Source of the DNA: Lachnospiraceae bacterium
Lineage (GTDB): Bacteria; Bacillota; Clostridia; Lachnospirales; Lachnospiraceae
Direction of reading: 5' to 3'
NCBI GenBank assembly: GCA_902363835.1
Contig: CABJBM010000027.1
Span: 17,404 to 81,403, forward strand
Length of the DNA stretch: 64,000 nt
Part shown: one piece after another, positions 34,609-43,819 of the stretch
How the letters are laid out: the number at the start of each line of letters is the position of its first letter
How positions within the stretch are numbered: position 1 is the first letter of the stretch
Notes under the pieces: generated by a model
What the model was told of the DNA's origin: nothing
The model's input: only the letters and a program-made list of their open reading frames with translations
Database searches by the model: none
Program-made: the position numbers and the translations under genes

Positions 34609-35541
34609 ATGTCAAAAACTAAATTGCTGTTTGATTTAATCATGTATGTAAACACGAAACGAAGCTTTACGGCCCAGGATGTTGCTTATGAGTTTAATGT
34701 ATCACTTAGAACAGCTCACCGCTACTTAATGGAGTTAAGTGAAATGGGCATTCCAATTTATACAGAACAGGGACGAAATGGAGGCTATCGGACTCTGAAA
34801 AGCAGAACTCTCCCGCCTATTCTATTTGATGAAGAGGAGGCATTTGCCATATTCTTTGCATTCCAGTCACTCAAATACTTTCGATCATTACCTTTCAGCA
34901 TTAACATAGATTCAGTATCAAGAAAACTTTACTCAAGCCTTCCGGATGATGTCAAAAGTAAAATTGACCGATTGGAATCTGTATTATTATTTTGGAGTAA
35001 AAAAAGAAGTGTCCCTTCTCCATACTTAAAAGAGATTATTGAAGCATCAATAAAAGACCATATGGTAATGATTGAATACTATTCCAAAACAGAGAATAAA
35101 ATAAAGGAAGTCAAGCCCATTGGCACATATGCGGCTGATGGATTTTGGTACATGCCCGCCTTTGATATGGAGCATAAAACAATACGGTTATTTAGGGTGG
35201 ACAGAATCTTATCCTTTGAAGATACAAAAAGAGTATTTAATGTTATGACAGATTTAGAAAATTGGCTGACCAATCATGTTGTTAAGACACCTGTCAGGCT
35301 CCATGCGAAGTTGACAAGGGAAGGAATACGGCAATGTCAGAGCGAACCTTGGCTTGAGTCCAATATTATTTCCTCTGAAAACGGAAATGGATATGTTGAT
35401 ATGGAAGTAGACCAAAGTGAGATACCATTTATATCAGAGTACTTTTTCCGTTTAGGCATAAATGCAAAAGTAATAGAGCCTAATGAGGTAATTGATTACA
35501 TTAAACATCAGACGCTGCAATTGCTTAACCATTACCTGTAA
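34609..35541 (+). CDS. HTH-WYL domain transcriptional regulator (YafY type)
   Basis: A 310-residue regulator. A DeoR-like helix-turn-helix (SFTAQDVAYEFNVSLRTAHRYLMELSEMGIPIY, about 18-50) precedes a WYL domain (about 145-215; here the motif reads F-W-Y in DGFWYMPAFD) and a C-terminal winged extension (WCX, about 225-305). WYL domains bind small ligands or nucleic acid. AAAGGAGG lies 6 bases before the start. It is divergent from the NmrA-like gene, its likely target. Confidence 0.9.
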   Translation: MSKTKLLFDLIMYVNTKRSFTAQDVAYEFNVSLRTAHRYLMELSEMGIPIYTEQGRNGGYRTLKSRTLPPILFDEEEAFAIFFAFQSLKYFRSLPFSINIDSVSRKLYSSLPDDVKSKIDRLESVLLFWSKKRSVPSPYLKEIIEASIKDHMVMIEYYSKTENKIKEVKPIGTYAADGFWYMPAFDMEHKTIRLFRVDRILSFEDTKRVFNVMTDLENWLTNHVVKTPVRLHAKLTREGIRQCQSEPWLESNIISSENGNGYVDMEVDQSEIPFISEYFFRLGINAKVIEPNEVIDYIKHQTLQLLNHYL

Positions 35542-35633
35542 CCTCACAGGCACTTTTGGACAGCCAGAATGACAGATATCCGAAAAAAATCATTCTGCTT
35601 AATGATTACACCAAATGGACTTTTTTAGTATGA

Positions 35634-36008
35634 TTATTTCAAGTTTTCTTCACATTTGAGCATCCGCTCTTCATAGCCGTCCAGTTTCCGGTCCAGCCTT
35701 TCCAGAACTGCATTCAGTTCTTCAATTTTTGTAACAATTTGTTCCCTTTGTTCCTGAAGGAGCTTTTTCCGAGCAGCAATCGTCTCCCTGCCCTGATGAA
35801 AAAGGGTAACGTATTCCACAAGCGTTTCCACAGAAACTCCTGCCAGGCGCATGCATTTGATATACTCTACCCATCGGCAATCTTCCTCAGAATAGTCCCG
35901 AATACCGCCTGCAGTTCGTACAACTTTAGGCAGCAGACCGATACGCTCATAATAGCGCAGCGTATCCGGGGTAAGTCCATACTTTTTTGTAACTTCTGCA
36001 ATAGTCAT
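35634..36008 (-). CDS. MerR-family regulator (AdhR-like)
   Basis: A 124-residue regulator: MTIAEVTKKYGLTPDTLRYYERIGLLPKVVRTAGGIRDYSEEDCRWVEYIKCMR is the MerR winged helix, followed by an antiparallel coiled coil (RKKLLQEQREQIVTKIEELNAVLERLDRK). It lacks the metal-binding cysteine pattern, as in aldehyde- or electrophile-responsive AdhR proteins. It is the distal gene of the aldo-keto reductase / alcohol dehydrogenase cluster and probably acts on the MerR-type promoter at 38674-38704. Confidence 0.88.
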   Translation of the reverse strand: MTIAEVTKKYGLTPDTLRYYERIGLLPKVVRTAGGIRDYSEEDCRWVEYIKCMRLAGVSVETLVEYVTLFHQGRETIAARKKLLQEQREQIVTKIEELNAVLERLDRKLDGYEERMLKCEENLK

Positions 36009-36381
36009 TGATTCTCACATCCCTGTTTATTTATATTTATTATACTCTTTGTTGGTAACGGCTTTCAGCCATTGATTGGAGCAGCGCTTTCGGCGGAAAC
36101 TTCCACTGATAAATAAGGGAGAAACTATCCTTCTACGCGCCGCACCAATGTTTGACCTTGAAATGTTTTTGACCTTGGCAGGAATCTCAACCACAAGACC
36201 GGGATACAGCTCCCCTCCGGTTCGCCCACGCCTGATACCTGCCGCGGCCAAAGAGATTTCTCTCCTCAAATTCTGTGTTTCCTATTTTTCTGCATTTACA
36301 TTCCTTAAAGCTCTGCAGTTTTTTAAATGCTCCCTGGCGAAAATTTCTTTTAAATGCTTTCCGCCTGTGGTAAAAATCACC
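36009..36381. other. Gap between the MerR gene and the alcohol dehydrogenase gene
   Basis: Open frames exist on both strands (for example 36027-36269 minus, GELYPGLVVEIPAKVKNISR), but none has a ribosome site or recognisable family, and the two strands mirror each other. It may be a worn gene remnant; I see no gene. Confidence 0.3.
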
Positions 36382-37548
36382 TTATAAACACTTTTTAAAA
36401 ATATTTTCAATATCCTGTTGATTCAGTGGTTTAAAGCCGGGCAGAGTCCCGCCGCTGCAAGCTTTTTTTGCCATAATCCCAAAGTTTTTATCGTCTATGC
36501 CGATTTCGTGGAGACTGCTTTTCAGTCCCAGCGTTTGAAAAAAGAAATCACTTAAAAGCTCAATGCTTTTCTTTGCCACCTCCATATGCGGCTGAGAAGC
36601 ATCAATGCCAAACACGTTGACCCCGAACTGATAAAATTTCGATGCAGTAGTTTCATCCAGAGTGTATTCTATCCAGCGGGGTGTGAGAATGGCCAGACCC
36701 AGACCATGAGTGATATCGTAAATAGCAGAAAGCTCATGCTCCATGGGATGGCAGCTCCATGCCTGGCGCTTGCCGCCGTTCACAAAGCCATTGATCGCCC
36801 AGGAACTCGCCCACATCAGATTGGCACGGGCCTCGTAATTGTCAGGCTGCTCCATGGCGGCAGGTGCATATTTGATGATGGTTTTCATCAATACTTCCAT
36901 AATACCATCTAACATCTGCAGATCCTGATCCATATTAAAGTAGACTTCCATAATATGGGACATCATATCAGCCGCTCCACAGGCCGTCTGATATGAGTTG
37001 ACCGTATAGGTGTTGGTGGGGTCCAGGAAAGACACTTTTGGGAGCATGGGAAATTCCATCCGGCCGATTTTGTCCTGGGTTTCCGGGTTGCTGATGACTC
37101 CGCCGCAGTCCATTTCCGATCCAGTGGCTGAAAGTGTGAGGATGGTAACAACCGGCAATGCTTTTTCAATGGGCGCCCATTCACTGAAAAATTTCCATGG
37201 GTCGAAATCTGCATAAGCGCCTGCCGCCATGAATTTTGTCGCATCCAATGTAGAGCCTCCGCCCACAGCAAGTAAGACATCAATCTTTTCTCTTTTACAG
37301 ATTTCCGCACCTTTTCGCACGGAATCAATGTGCGGGTTGGGGGCAATACCACCCAGCTCAAACAGTTCAAGACCCGCAGCCCTGATTTCTGCTGTTACTT
37401 TATCGTACAGCCCTGTCTTTTTAATGGAACCACCGCCATAGGTCAGCAACACGCGTTTGCCGAAACGGGAAAGTTCCGGTCCAAGATGAGAAAGCTGATT
37501 TTCTCCAAAATAGACTTTTGTTGGTATATCATAAACAAAACTGTTCAT
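36382..37548 (-). CDS. Iron-containing alcohol dehydrogenase (butanol dehydrogenase / YqhD type)
   Basis: A 388-residue group III alcohol dehydrogenase: FVYDIPTKVYFGENQL at the N terminus, LLAVGGGSTLDATKFMA (NAD(P) binding), LTLSATGSEMD, and the metal-ligand region SHIMEVYF ... CHPMEHELSA ... DITHGLGLAIL carrying the conserved histidines. It reduces aldehydes to alcohols with NADPH. It lies 96 bases after the aldo-keto reductase gene in the same direction and belongs to the MerR-controlled aldehyde-response cluster. Confidence 0.92.
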   Translation of the reverse strand: MNSFVYDIPTKVYFGENQLSHLGPELSRFGKRVLLTYGGGSIKKTGLYDKVTAEIRAAGLELFELGGIAPNPHIDSVRKGAEICKREKIDVLLAVGGGSTLDATKFMAAGAYADFDPWKFFSEWAPIEKALPVVTILTLSATGSEMDCGGVISNPETQDKIGRMEFPMLPKVSFLDPTNTYTVNSYQTACGAADMMSHIMEVYFNMDQDLQMLDGIMEVLMKTIIKYAPAAMEQPDNYEARANLMWASSWAINGFVNGGKRQAWSCHPMEHELSAIYDITHGLGLAILTPRWIEYTLDETTASKFYQFGVNVFGIDASQPHMEVAKKSIELLSDFFFQTLGLKSSLHEIGIDDKNFGIMAKKACSGGTLPGFKPLNQQDIENIFKKCL

Positions 37549-37644
37549 TCTGTTTTCTCCTTTAAATTTTTATTTTTATATCAGTCAGCAAAAACCACTG
37601 CCTGAGATGAATTTGTTCTCTTATGCTCATTCCTTTCATTTTAA

Positions 37645-38607
37645 TCAGAGCGCTCCAACAACTTTATGCGGAACGTACAGTTCCTCAAGATAGGATATAT
37701 CATCATCTGCCAGCCTGATATTTAGGGCACCAACCGCATCGTCAAAATATTTTGCCTTGGTGGCACCGATAATGGGCGCCGCAACGCCCTTAGCAAATTG
37801 CCAGGCAAGGGCAACCTGGGTCATGGTAACGTTATGTTTCTCTGCAATTTCATTGACACGAAGCACAATTTTATAATCCCTCTCCTGTGTCCCATCATAT
37901 TTGGATATGGCCGTCTTATCGGTCCTGCTGCGGTTTGTGTTGGTATTCCATTCAAGCCTGGAAAGTCTGCCCGCCGCAAGAGGACTGTAAGGCGTACATG
38001 CTACATTCTGCTGACTGCATATGGGAATCAGCTCACGCTCATCCTCGCGATAGAGCAGATTGTAGTGGTTCTGCATGGATACAAAGGGTGTCCAGCCGTT
38101 TCTTTCAGCCGCAAGCTGCATGTTGTAGAATTGATATCCGTACATAGCCGAAGCGCCCAGCGCTCTCACCTTGCCCACCCTGACCAGGCTGTTAAGCGCC
38201 TCCATGGTTTCTTCCATAGGCGTTCCATAATCAAAACGGTGAATGATATAAAGATCCAGGTAATCGGTGCCCAGCCGTTTGAGCGTACCGTCAATTTCCC
38301 GCATAATCGCTTCTTTAGAAAGATGTCCTTCGTTGAAATAGACCTTTGAGGCCAGCACCACTTTGTCACGGGCCACATTGTTCCGTATGGCACGGCCAAG
38401 GTATTCCTCACTGGTGCCCGCCGAATAAGTGTTGGCAGTGTCAAAGAAATTTATGCCCAGATCAAGAGCATGCTTTATAATCGTTTCGCTTTCCTCCGGA
38501 TTCAGTGTCCAATCGTGCATTTTGCTGGCGGGATCACCGAAGCTCATACAGCCAACACAGAAGCGGGAAACCTGAATGTCCGAACTTCCGAGTTTTACAT
38601 ATTCCAT
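37645..38607 (-). CDS. Aldo/keto reductase
   Basis: A 320-residue TIM-barrel NADPH oxidoreductase of the AKR11/YajO-like group: MEYVKLGSSDIQVSRFCVGCMSFG, LDLGINFFDTANTYSAGTSEEYLG with the catalytic Asp and Tyr, ASKVYF with the Lys, and DYLDLYIIHRFDYGTPMEETMEAL with the His. It reduces aldehydes and ketones. First gene after the 19-bp-spacer MerR-type promoter, upstream of an iron-containing alcohol dehydrogenase and the MerR gene. Confidence 0.92.
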   Translation of the reverse strand: MEYVKLGSSDIQVSRFCVGCMSFGDPASKMHDWTLNPEESETIIKHALDLGINFFDTANTYSAGTSEEYLGRAIRNNVARDKVVLASKVYFNEGHLSKEAIMREIDGTLKRLGTDYLDLYIIHRFDYGTPMEETMEALNSLVRVGKVRALGASAMYGYQFYNMQLAAERNGWTPFVSMQNHYNLLYREDERELIPICSQQNVACTPYSPLAAGRLSRLEWNTNTNRSRTDKTAISKYDGTQERDYKIVLRVNEIAEKHNVTMTQVALAWQFAKGVAAPIIGATKAKYFDDAVGALNIRLADDDISYLEELYVPHKVVGAL

Positions 38608-38673
38608 ATTTCAGCCTCCTTATTGATTTTTTAATGTGTTCTGCAGCTCTCCTCCCCTATATGTTCTGCACAT

Positions 38674-38704
38674 ATCCTATCACTTGGAGCTAACTCCAAG
38701 TCAA
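38674..38704 (-). promoter_or_regulatory. MerR-type promoter with 19-bp spacer and dyad operator
   Basis: Minus strand: TTGACT (38699-38704), a 19-base spacer and TAGGAT (38674-38679). The spacer holds the dyad CTTGGAG-TTAG-CTCCAAG (38683-38700). The overlong spacer with a central dyad is diagnostic of promoters untwisted by MerR-family activators. The MerR gene in the same cluster is the obvious regulator. Confidence 0.88.
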
Positions 38705-38787
38705 GTGGAATCAGAAATATTTCTGTAAAATGCAGCAGTATGAGTTAAATGCTAAGTTAAATTCTACTTTGCAAGACTAAATAAGAA

Positions 38788-38820
38788 ACAGCCTGAACGG
38801 CTGCAATCCATTCAGGCTGT
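38788..38820 (-). terminator. Terminator of the glycan-use operon
   Basis: ACAGCCTGAA (38788-38797) pairs with TTCAGGCTGT (38811-38820); on the minus strand it is followed by TTCTTATTT. It lies downstream of the LacI gene and GH130 remnant. Confidence 0.75.
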
Positions 38821-38873
38821 CTCATACTTTTTAATAATAAGCTGCATAAACATCTCCATATAAAACAAATTCC

Positions 38874-39206
38874 CTAAGATGAAGTAACTCTGCGGCCAAA
38901 GCTATTGAAATAAAATTCAAATAACCAGCCGGATCTGCCGCCCTGAATTAGCTTCCCGGACAACATCATTACGCGTTTCTTTCCAAAAACCGTTTTGGTC
39001 TCCCATACAAGAAAGTGAATCGGTTCCAGATTGATTTCCCAGTGGATACCATACCTGCTGAACCCCGCAAAAATATCCATGCTCACAGATTTGCTGTCAC
39101 AGCGGAATACACCTGCAAATCCATCCCCAAATGGCACTGCAGCGCTATTAAAAACACTGTTTGCCCTGGGAATGTTTGATAATGAAATTCCTTTTACCTT
39201 AGCCAT
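38874..39206 (-). pseudogene. Remnant of a GH130 mannoside phosphorylase
   Basis: A 110-codon frame. It starts KGISLSNIP, then has [25 protein letters not shown] and [17 protein letters not shown], matching the N-terminal region of GH130 beta-1,4-mannooligosaccharide phosphorylases. About 28 residues (the W-R-Y-S-x-N-P-I-I-P region) are missing in frame between SNIP and the following block. After about residue 70 the sequence no longer resembles the family, and the rest of the roughly 330-residue enzyme is gone, so it is inactive. It is the last frame of the glycan operon, 19 bases after the LacI gene. The family call is from recalled consensus. Confidence 0.75.
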
Positions 39207-39225
39207 AATTACCTTTTCTCATTCA

Positions 39226-40242
39226 TTATGATTTCATATTCCTTACGGAATCTCTATAAATAATTGCCGCATTTACAAAGGTTACTCCTTTGCTTCGGGC
39301 CTGATCCTGTTCTATTTTTTCACAAATCAATTCAACGGATTTACCGGCCATCTGATTAATATCCACCTCTGCTGTGGTAAGCTTGGGAACACAAAGCTCC
39401 GCATAAATATCATTATCAAAGCTTACAATGGAAATGTCCTCAGGCACCCGGTACCCCTTCTCATTTAACATACGGATAAACTGGTACGCTGTATCATCAC
39501 AGTTGCAGACAAAAGCAGTGGGCATATGCTCTGGCAGCATAAATTCCACATTTTCATCCTCCATATTCCGGTCTCCGATGATCCATTCGTCGCGAATAGG
39601 AAGCCCTGCTTTCAAATGTGCACGGCAATAACCAAGGTACCGGTCCATAATACTGTTTGTGGCAGTGATTGTTCCGACAAATCCAATGCTTTTATGACCG
39701 CACTTCATCAGATATGTTGTCAATTCACACATGCTGTACACGCTTTCTGTAATCACGCAGTCTATATTAAAATCATTATCATACGTATCTGCCAAAACAC
39801 AGGGAAGCTGTGTCTGCTTCACCTCAGCCAGAAACGTTTTTTCAATATCACCCAGAAAAATAACCCCGGCTATGTCATACTTTTCCAAAAGCGGAAGCAG
39901 CTTTCCCTTCCTGTCATCTTTGGGGGTAAGGGGAAACAAATGAGCCAGATAACCTCGTTCGTTTAATTCCATGGTGATCCTCTGATAAAACTTTAAATAA
40001 AACCCGGCTTCTCCATGGGCAAACTTTTCCTTCATAAAAATGGCAATATTTTTTGAAGTTCCAGGGCATGCCTTTGAACTTTCCGGAAGTTTATAATTTA
40101 ACTCTTTGCTGACTGCTATGATTTTTTCCTTTAACTCCCTGCCAACTCCGTCTTTTCCATTTAAGGCCTTGGATACGGTTACTTTACTGATTGACAAATA
40201 ATCTGCAATATCCTGCATTGTTACGTTTTTTTTTCTTTTCAC
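39226..40242 (-). CDS. LacI-family transcriptional regulator
   Basis: A 338-residue repressor: helix-turn-helix VTMQDIADYLSISKVTVSKALNGKDGVG (about 6-33), then a periplasmic-binding-protein-like sugar-binding domain with IAIFMKEKF, GVIFLGDIEK, CDDTAYQFIRML and DISIVSFDND. It lies at the end of the operon that encodes the LplB/LplC-type importer and glycosidases and probably regulates it in response to a sugar. Confidence 0.92.
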   Translation of the reverse strand: MKRKKNVTMQDIADYLSISKVTVSKALNGKDGVGRELKEKIIAVSKELNYKLPESSKACPGTSKNIAIFMKEKFAHGEAGFYLKFYQRITMELNERGYLAHLFPLTPKDDRKGKLLPLLEKYDIAGVIFLGDIEKTFLAEVKQTQLPCVLADTYDNDFNIDCVITESVYSMCELTTYLMKCGHKSIGFVGTITATNSIMDRYLGYCRAHLKAGLPIRDEWIIGDRNMEDENVEFMLPEHMPTAFVCNCDDTAYQFIRMLNEKGYRVPEDISIVSFDNDIYAELCVPKLTTAEVDINQMAGKSVELICEKIEQDQARSKGVTFVNAAIIYRDSVRNMKS

Positions 40243-40452
40243 CTTCTCTACCTCTGCGCTATTATTACTTGTTCATTTCACTCATTATAATATATATTTC
40301 CAGATTATTCTACGGTTTTCAGGAGTTATTCACCAATTCCCACATGATGACCGGCCCGCGTAAATCCTGCGGTTTCAGCCTTGGTTACAGCAGCGGGAGA
40401 AAGCCGTTTGTCATGGTTTTCAATGGCACCAAACAGATGAAAAGGTTCCTTT

Positions 40453-41418
40453 TTATATTGTCCGGCTCTCAGGTATGGAGAGGGGATTTTCTGTCACCTT
40501 TTCATCCAGCCAGACCTTTCCGTCATGAAACAAAATAATTTCATGAAGGCCGTTAAAGCTTTCACAGCGAATTTCAAAGCTGTGTGTGGTTGTCTCAATT
40601 TCCAAGCCGGATATTGCCAAAGTTTCGCATTCCAGCTGCTCCACATTTTTTGCAAAGACTTTATGCTTATCAAAATATGCATGTTGTGCATAATATAATT
40701 TGCGAAGCTTCCATTTAATCAGTTCATTCTCAGGAACCCTGCACAGCTCCCCATTCTCCGTAAAAAACACAAATCCCCATAATTCCGGATAGTGGATGTT
40801 AACCAGCCCGGTGGGCGCCCAGACCCAATTGCTTTCCGGATTTGGCAGCTTTACATACGTTTTGTCCTGTACTCTGACATCCCATTGCACTCTGGAAAAA
40901 TTGATCCGGTAATAATCTCCTGTTTTTGGAGATTTCCCTCCATTCCCCTCCTTCAATGCACCAAACGGTATTACCACTTCTGCCATCCAGCGGCGGTTAT
41001 TGGCATGGGGATTATTCAGTTCTCCATCAATAAATACGGCGGATTGCAAGCCGTGTATATCCCAGCCATTTACAGCACTGCCTCCAAAATCCCGATAAGG
41101 CTTTGTCAGCATCAGATCCCATACAGTTCCCAATGCATTCATTTCAAATTCAAAATACTGGTGGGTGTCGGAATCAGGATCAATGAAAATCTCAAAATCA
41201 TTATCATAAAAGATGACACAATCACGTTCCGTCAAAGTTGCCCATATTTCATCGCCCTCTAATATCGCTCCAACATAGAGATTTTCATCATCCCAAAATG
41301 GCTTTTCTACGTTTCCATCCAGTACAAACGGCTTTTTTGCCCGTATGCAGGAATATACAGGGGGATGAAAGTCAATATCAGGTGCAGGTATTCGAACCTC
41401 TGCCATTGTTTGATCCAT
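40453..41418 (-). CDS. CBM9-like carbohydrate-binding protein with an apparent internal deletion
   Basis: A 321-residue protein of the carbohydrate-binding family 9-like group: EIWATLTERDCVIFYDNDFEIFIDPDSDTHQYFEFEMNALGTVWDLMLTKPYRD is the family core, followed by WMAEVVIPFGAL and FSRVQW. Close relatives have about 35 residues between LDGxxxxxFW and the DDENLY motif; here FW runs straight into DDENLYVGAIL, suggesting an in-frame loss. There is no signal peptide. The part may still fold, so I keep it as a gene. It lies 52 bases after the fucosidase gene in the same direction. Confidence 0.75.
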   Translation of the reverse strand: MDQTMAEVRIPAPDIDFHPPVYSCIRAKKPFVLDGNVEKPFWDDENLYVGAILEGDEIWATLTERDCVIFYDNDFEIFIDPDSDTHQYFEFEMNALGTVWDLMLTKPYRDFGGSAVNGWDIHGLQSAVFIDGELNNPHANNRRWMAEVVIPFGALKEGNGGKSPKTGDYYRINFSRVQWDVRVQDKTYVKLPNPESNWVWAPTGLVNIHYPELWGFVFFTENGELCRVPENELIKWKLRKLYYAQHAYFDKHKVFAKNVEQLECETLAISGLEIETTTHSFEIRCESFNGLHEIILFHDGKVWLDEKVTENPLSIPESRTI

Positions 41419-41470
41419 TCCTTTCCTTAAACCGCCTCTGCTTCGTACTTATTTCGTTTTTATCATTTTA

Positions 41471-42772
41471 TCAGACTTCATTATGAGTCACTGCTTCCCC
41501 GGAGCCGCCATACATCTTAAGTTCTCCTTCCAGCTGAACTTTCACCACAGTCACCTGATCGTGGCAGTCATCTGCGTTCATCCTGATCCATGTGGTTCCC
41601 GGAATCTGAAACCAGGGAACTCCGCCATGGATTTCATGGTGAAGCTCTTTGCCGGAATGCAGAACCGTAATTTTCTTTATAGGATTGCACAACCCTTTTA
41701 AACAGATGCATTCCTTTGGACGATCATACACAAATAAATATAGAGTTTCCCTGTCCAAAGATATGGTACTTCCGCCAAGATAATAGCAGGTCCCAATCCC
41801 TTCCACTGTATGATAAACAGCCTCCTCATGATCCCGTATCCAGGAGCCAAGCCCTGATAAAATTGCCTCCTGGCGGGAATCAATGGTCCCGTCCTGGCGT
41901 GGGCCGATATCAAGCAGCATATTTCCGCCCATAGAAATACAATCGCAGAACATGCGGATAATTTGGTTTAGGGATTTATATTGATTGTCCTTTGGCTGGT
42001 ATCCCCAGGAACTGTTAATCGTAGTACAAAATTCCCAGTCTCCCTCAGGCCTTGTAATGGGGATTCCCTGTTCCGGCGTCTTATAATCCCCATAGCCCTG
42101 CAGTCTGGAGTTAATGATCAGATCCGGATTCAATGATTTTAAATAATCCTTAAACCCCGGCAGTCCCCATTGGCAAGCACTGCGTTCCCAGTCTCCGTCA
42201 AACCACAGTAAATCCACCTTTCCGTAATTGGTAAGCAGCTCCCTTAACTGATTGTTATTAAAGTCCAAAAAACGCTGCCATTTTTCCGGATCTTCTTTCC
42301 CGTCGGCAGGAGACGTAAAAGGATTGATCTCCTTTGGATTATCAGGAATTTTCCCATCTTTATATACGCTGGCGTAGTCTTTATGGGACCAGTCAATCAG
42401 GGAATAATAAATCCCAGGATGAATGCCCCGCTTTCTCATTTCTTCTGCATATTCTTTTACAATATCCCGTTTTGCAGGTGTCTTTTTTACCACGCTTAAA
42501 TCACTGTACCCGGTATCAAACAATGCCACACCATCATGATGTTTTGCAGTCAGGACAGCGTACTTTGCTCCTGAGCGCTCAATCAAATCTGCCCAGGCAG
42601 ACGCATCAAATTTATCAGCATAAAATCCATCCAGCTGTTTCATATAGTCTTCATAGCTGATGGTTCCATTGTAAAAAGACCAGGATTCCGCAATTCCGTT
42701 GACTGCATAAATCCCGTAGTGTATAAATATTCCAAGCTTTGCCTTACGAAACCAACAATTATTCATGATCAT
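41471..42772 (-). CDS. GH29 alpha-L-fucosidase
   Basis: A 433-residue glycoside hydrolase: WFRKAKLGIFIHYGIYAVNG near the N terminus, the conserved LTAKHHDGVALF (74-85) and GKVDLLWFDGDWE with the nucleophile Asp192. There is no signal peptide, so it acts inside on imported glycans. Its start overlaps the end of the GH18 gene by 14 bases. It removes alpha-L-fucose from oligosaccharides; together with the GH18 enzyme and importer it suggests use of host-type N-glycans or chitin-like oligosaccharides. Confidence 0.9.
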   Translation of the reverse strand: MIMNNCWFRKAKLGIFIHYGIYAVNGIAESWSFYNGTISYEDYMKQLDGFYADKFDASAWADLIERSGAKYAVLTAKHHDGVALFDTGYSDLSVVKKTPAKRDIVKEYAEEMRKRGIHPGIYYSLIDWSHKDYASVYKDGKIPDNPKEINPFTSPADGKEDPEKWQRFLDFNNNQLRELLTNYGKVDLLWFDGDWERSACQWGLPGFKDYLKSLNPDLIINSRLQGYGDYKTPEQGIPITRPEGDWEFCTTINSSWGYQPKDNQYKSLNQIIRMFCDCISMGGNMLLDIGPRQDGTIDSRQEAILSGLGSWIRDHEEAVYHTVEGIGTCYYLGGSTISLDRETLYLFVYDRPKECICLKGLCNPIKKITVLHSGKELHHEIHGGVPWFQIPGTTWIRMNADDCHDQVTVVKVQLEGELKMYGGSGEAVTHNEV

Positions 42773-43796
42773 CCGCCTTTAATTTCTCAGCTATCAGTGG
42801 AATCAATGTATGGGTACCGTCCTGACTGTATTCCCAGAACATGATACCCGCCAGTTTCCGGTCTTTGATATAATTAATTTTACACTGGATAGACTCCTTA
42901 TCATCGTAGCTGATAAAGTTGCGGCCGTTAAATAAATAAGGTGCCTTTGCTTCCTCATCCCAGTACCTTGTGTATCCGTTTTTATCAATATAATCTGTTA
43001 CCAGTACGCCATAATCCGGCCCATACTCTCCGGTTGTTTCTGCCATCTGTACAAGTCCCCTGTTCCTGCCGGGAACTCCTTTCCAAATCCTGGAATAAAA
43101 GGCGGCTCCAATAACAAGCTTTTCTTTCTCAACTCCTGCCTGTTCAAATATGCTTACCGCATAATCCGTACTGGCTATGGATAAATCCGCACTGTTCGTA
43201 TATAAATTCGTATGATGTCCTGTCTGGACGGAGAAGCCGCCTCTTAAATCATAGGTCATCAGCATTACATAATCCAGATACGGTACAATCTGATCCATCT
43301 GCGTACAGCGGAGATAATAAGACTCTCCGCCTGCCGCAATGGATAGTGTATAATCTCTGTCTGTAATGGCGTCAAGTTCCTCCCTCAGCTTTTTTATAAG
43401 CAGGGTAAAGTTTTCCTTGTCATTTTTAGAACAGTTAATCCCTGCAATTCCCACACAGGGATATTCCCAGTCAATGTCAAGCCCGTCTAAGTTGTATTCT
43501 TTCATAAGAGAAACCGCTGAGGCAGCAAATATCTCTCTGCCCTCTTTTGTGGAGGCCGCTTCGGAAAAACCACCACAGCCCCACCCCCCTATTGACAATA
43601 CAATCTTTAAGTTCGGATTCAGAGTCTTTGCCCGTCTCAGTATGTCTGAGTGCCCCATGGGATTCCATGATACCGCGTGATCTTTGACCGCAGCAAAGGC
43701 CAGATTTATAACATCCAGACAATGAATGTCCCTGTCTCTTAACAGGAAAAGATTTTGAGTTTCTATATATCCAATCACCAGGTTTTTCTGTTTCAT
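42759..43796 (-). CDS. GH18 glycosidase (chitinase / endo-N-acetylglucosaminidase type)
   Basis: A 345-residue TIM-barrel enzyme with KIVLSIGGWG (about 64-73) and the catalytic DGLDIDWEYP (104-113, acid Glu111). There is no signal peptide, so the substrate is an imported N-acetylglucosamine-containing oligosaccharide. It is 23 bases downstream of the binding-protein gene and overlaps the fucosidase gene by 14 bases, so it is coupled into the operon. Confidence 0.92.
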   Translation of the reverse strand: MKQKNLVIGYIETQNLFLLRDRDIHCLDVINLAFAAVKDHAVSWNPMGHSDILRRAKTLNPNLKIVLSIGGWGCGGFSEAASTKEGREIFAASAVSLMKEYNLDGLDIDWEYPCVGIAGINCSKNDKENFTLLIKKLREELDAITDRDYTLSIAAGGESYYLRCTQMDQIVPYLDYVMLMTYDLRGGFSVQTGHHTNLYTNSADLSIASTDYAVSIFEQAGVEKEKLVIGAAFYSRIWKGVPGRNRGLVQMAETTGEYGPDYGVLVTDYIDKNGYTRYWDEEAKAPYLFNGRNFISYDDKESIQCKINYIKDRKLAGIMFWEYSQDGTHTLIPLIAEKLKADDHE

Positions 43797-43819
43797 TTGT
43801 TTTCTCCAACAACTGATTA

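Noticed and set aside
36027..36269. Minus-strand 80-codon frame between MerR and alcohol dehydrogenase genes
   Set aside because: No ribosome site, no family, overlapping open frame on the opposite strand; kept only as a gap note.
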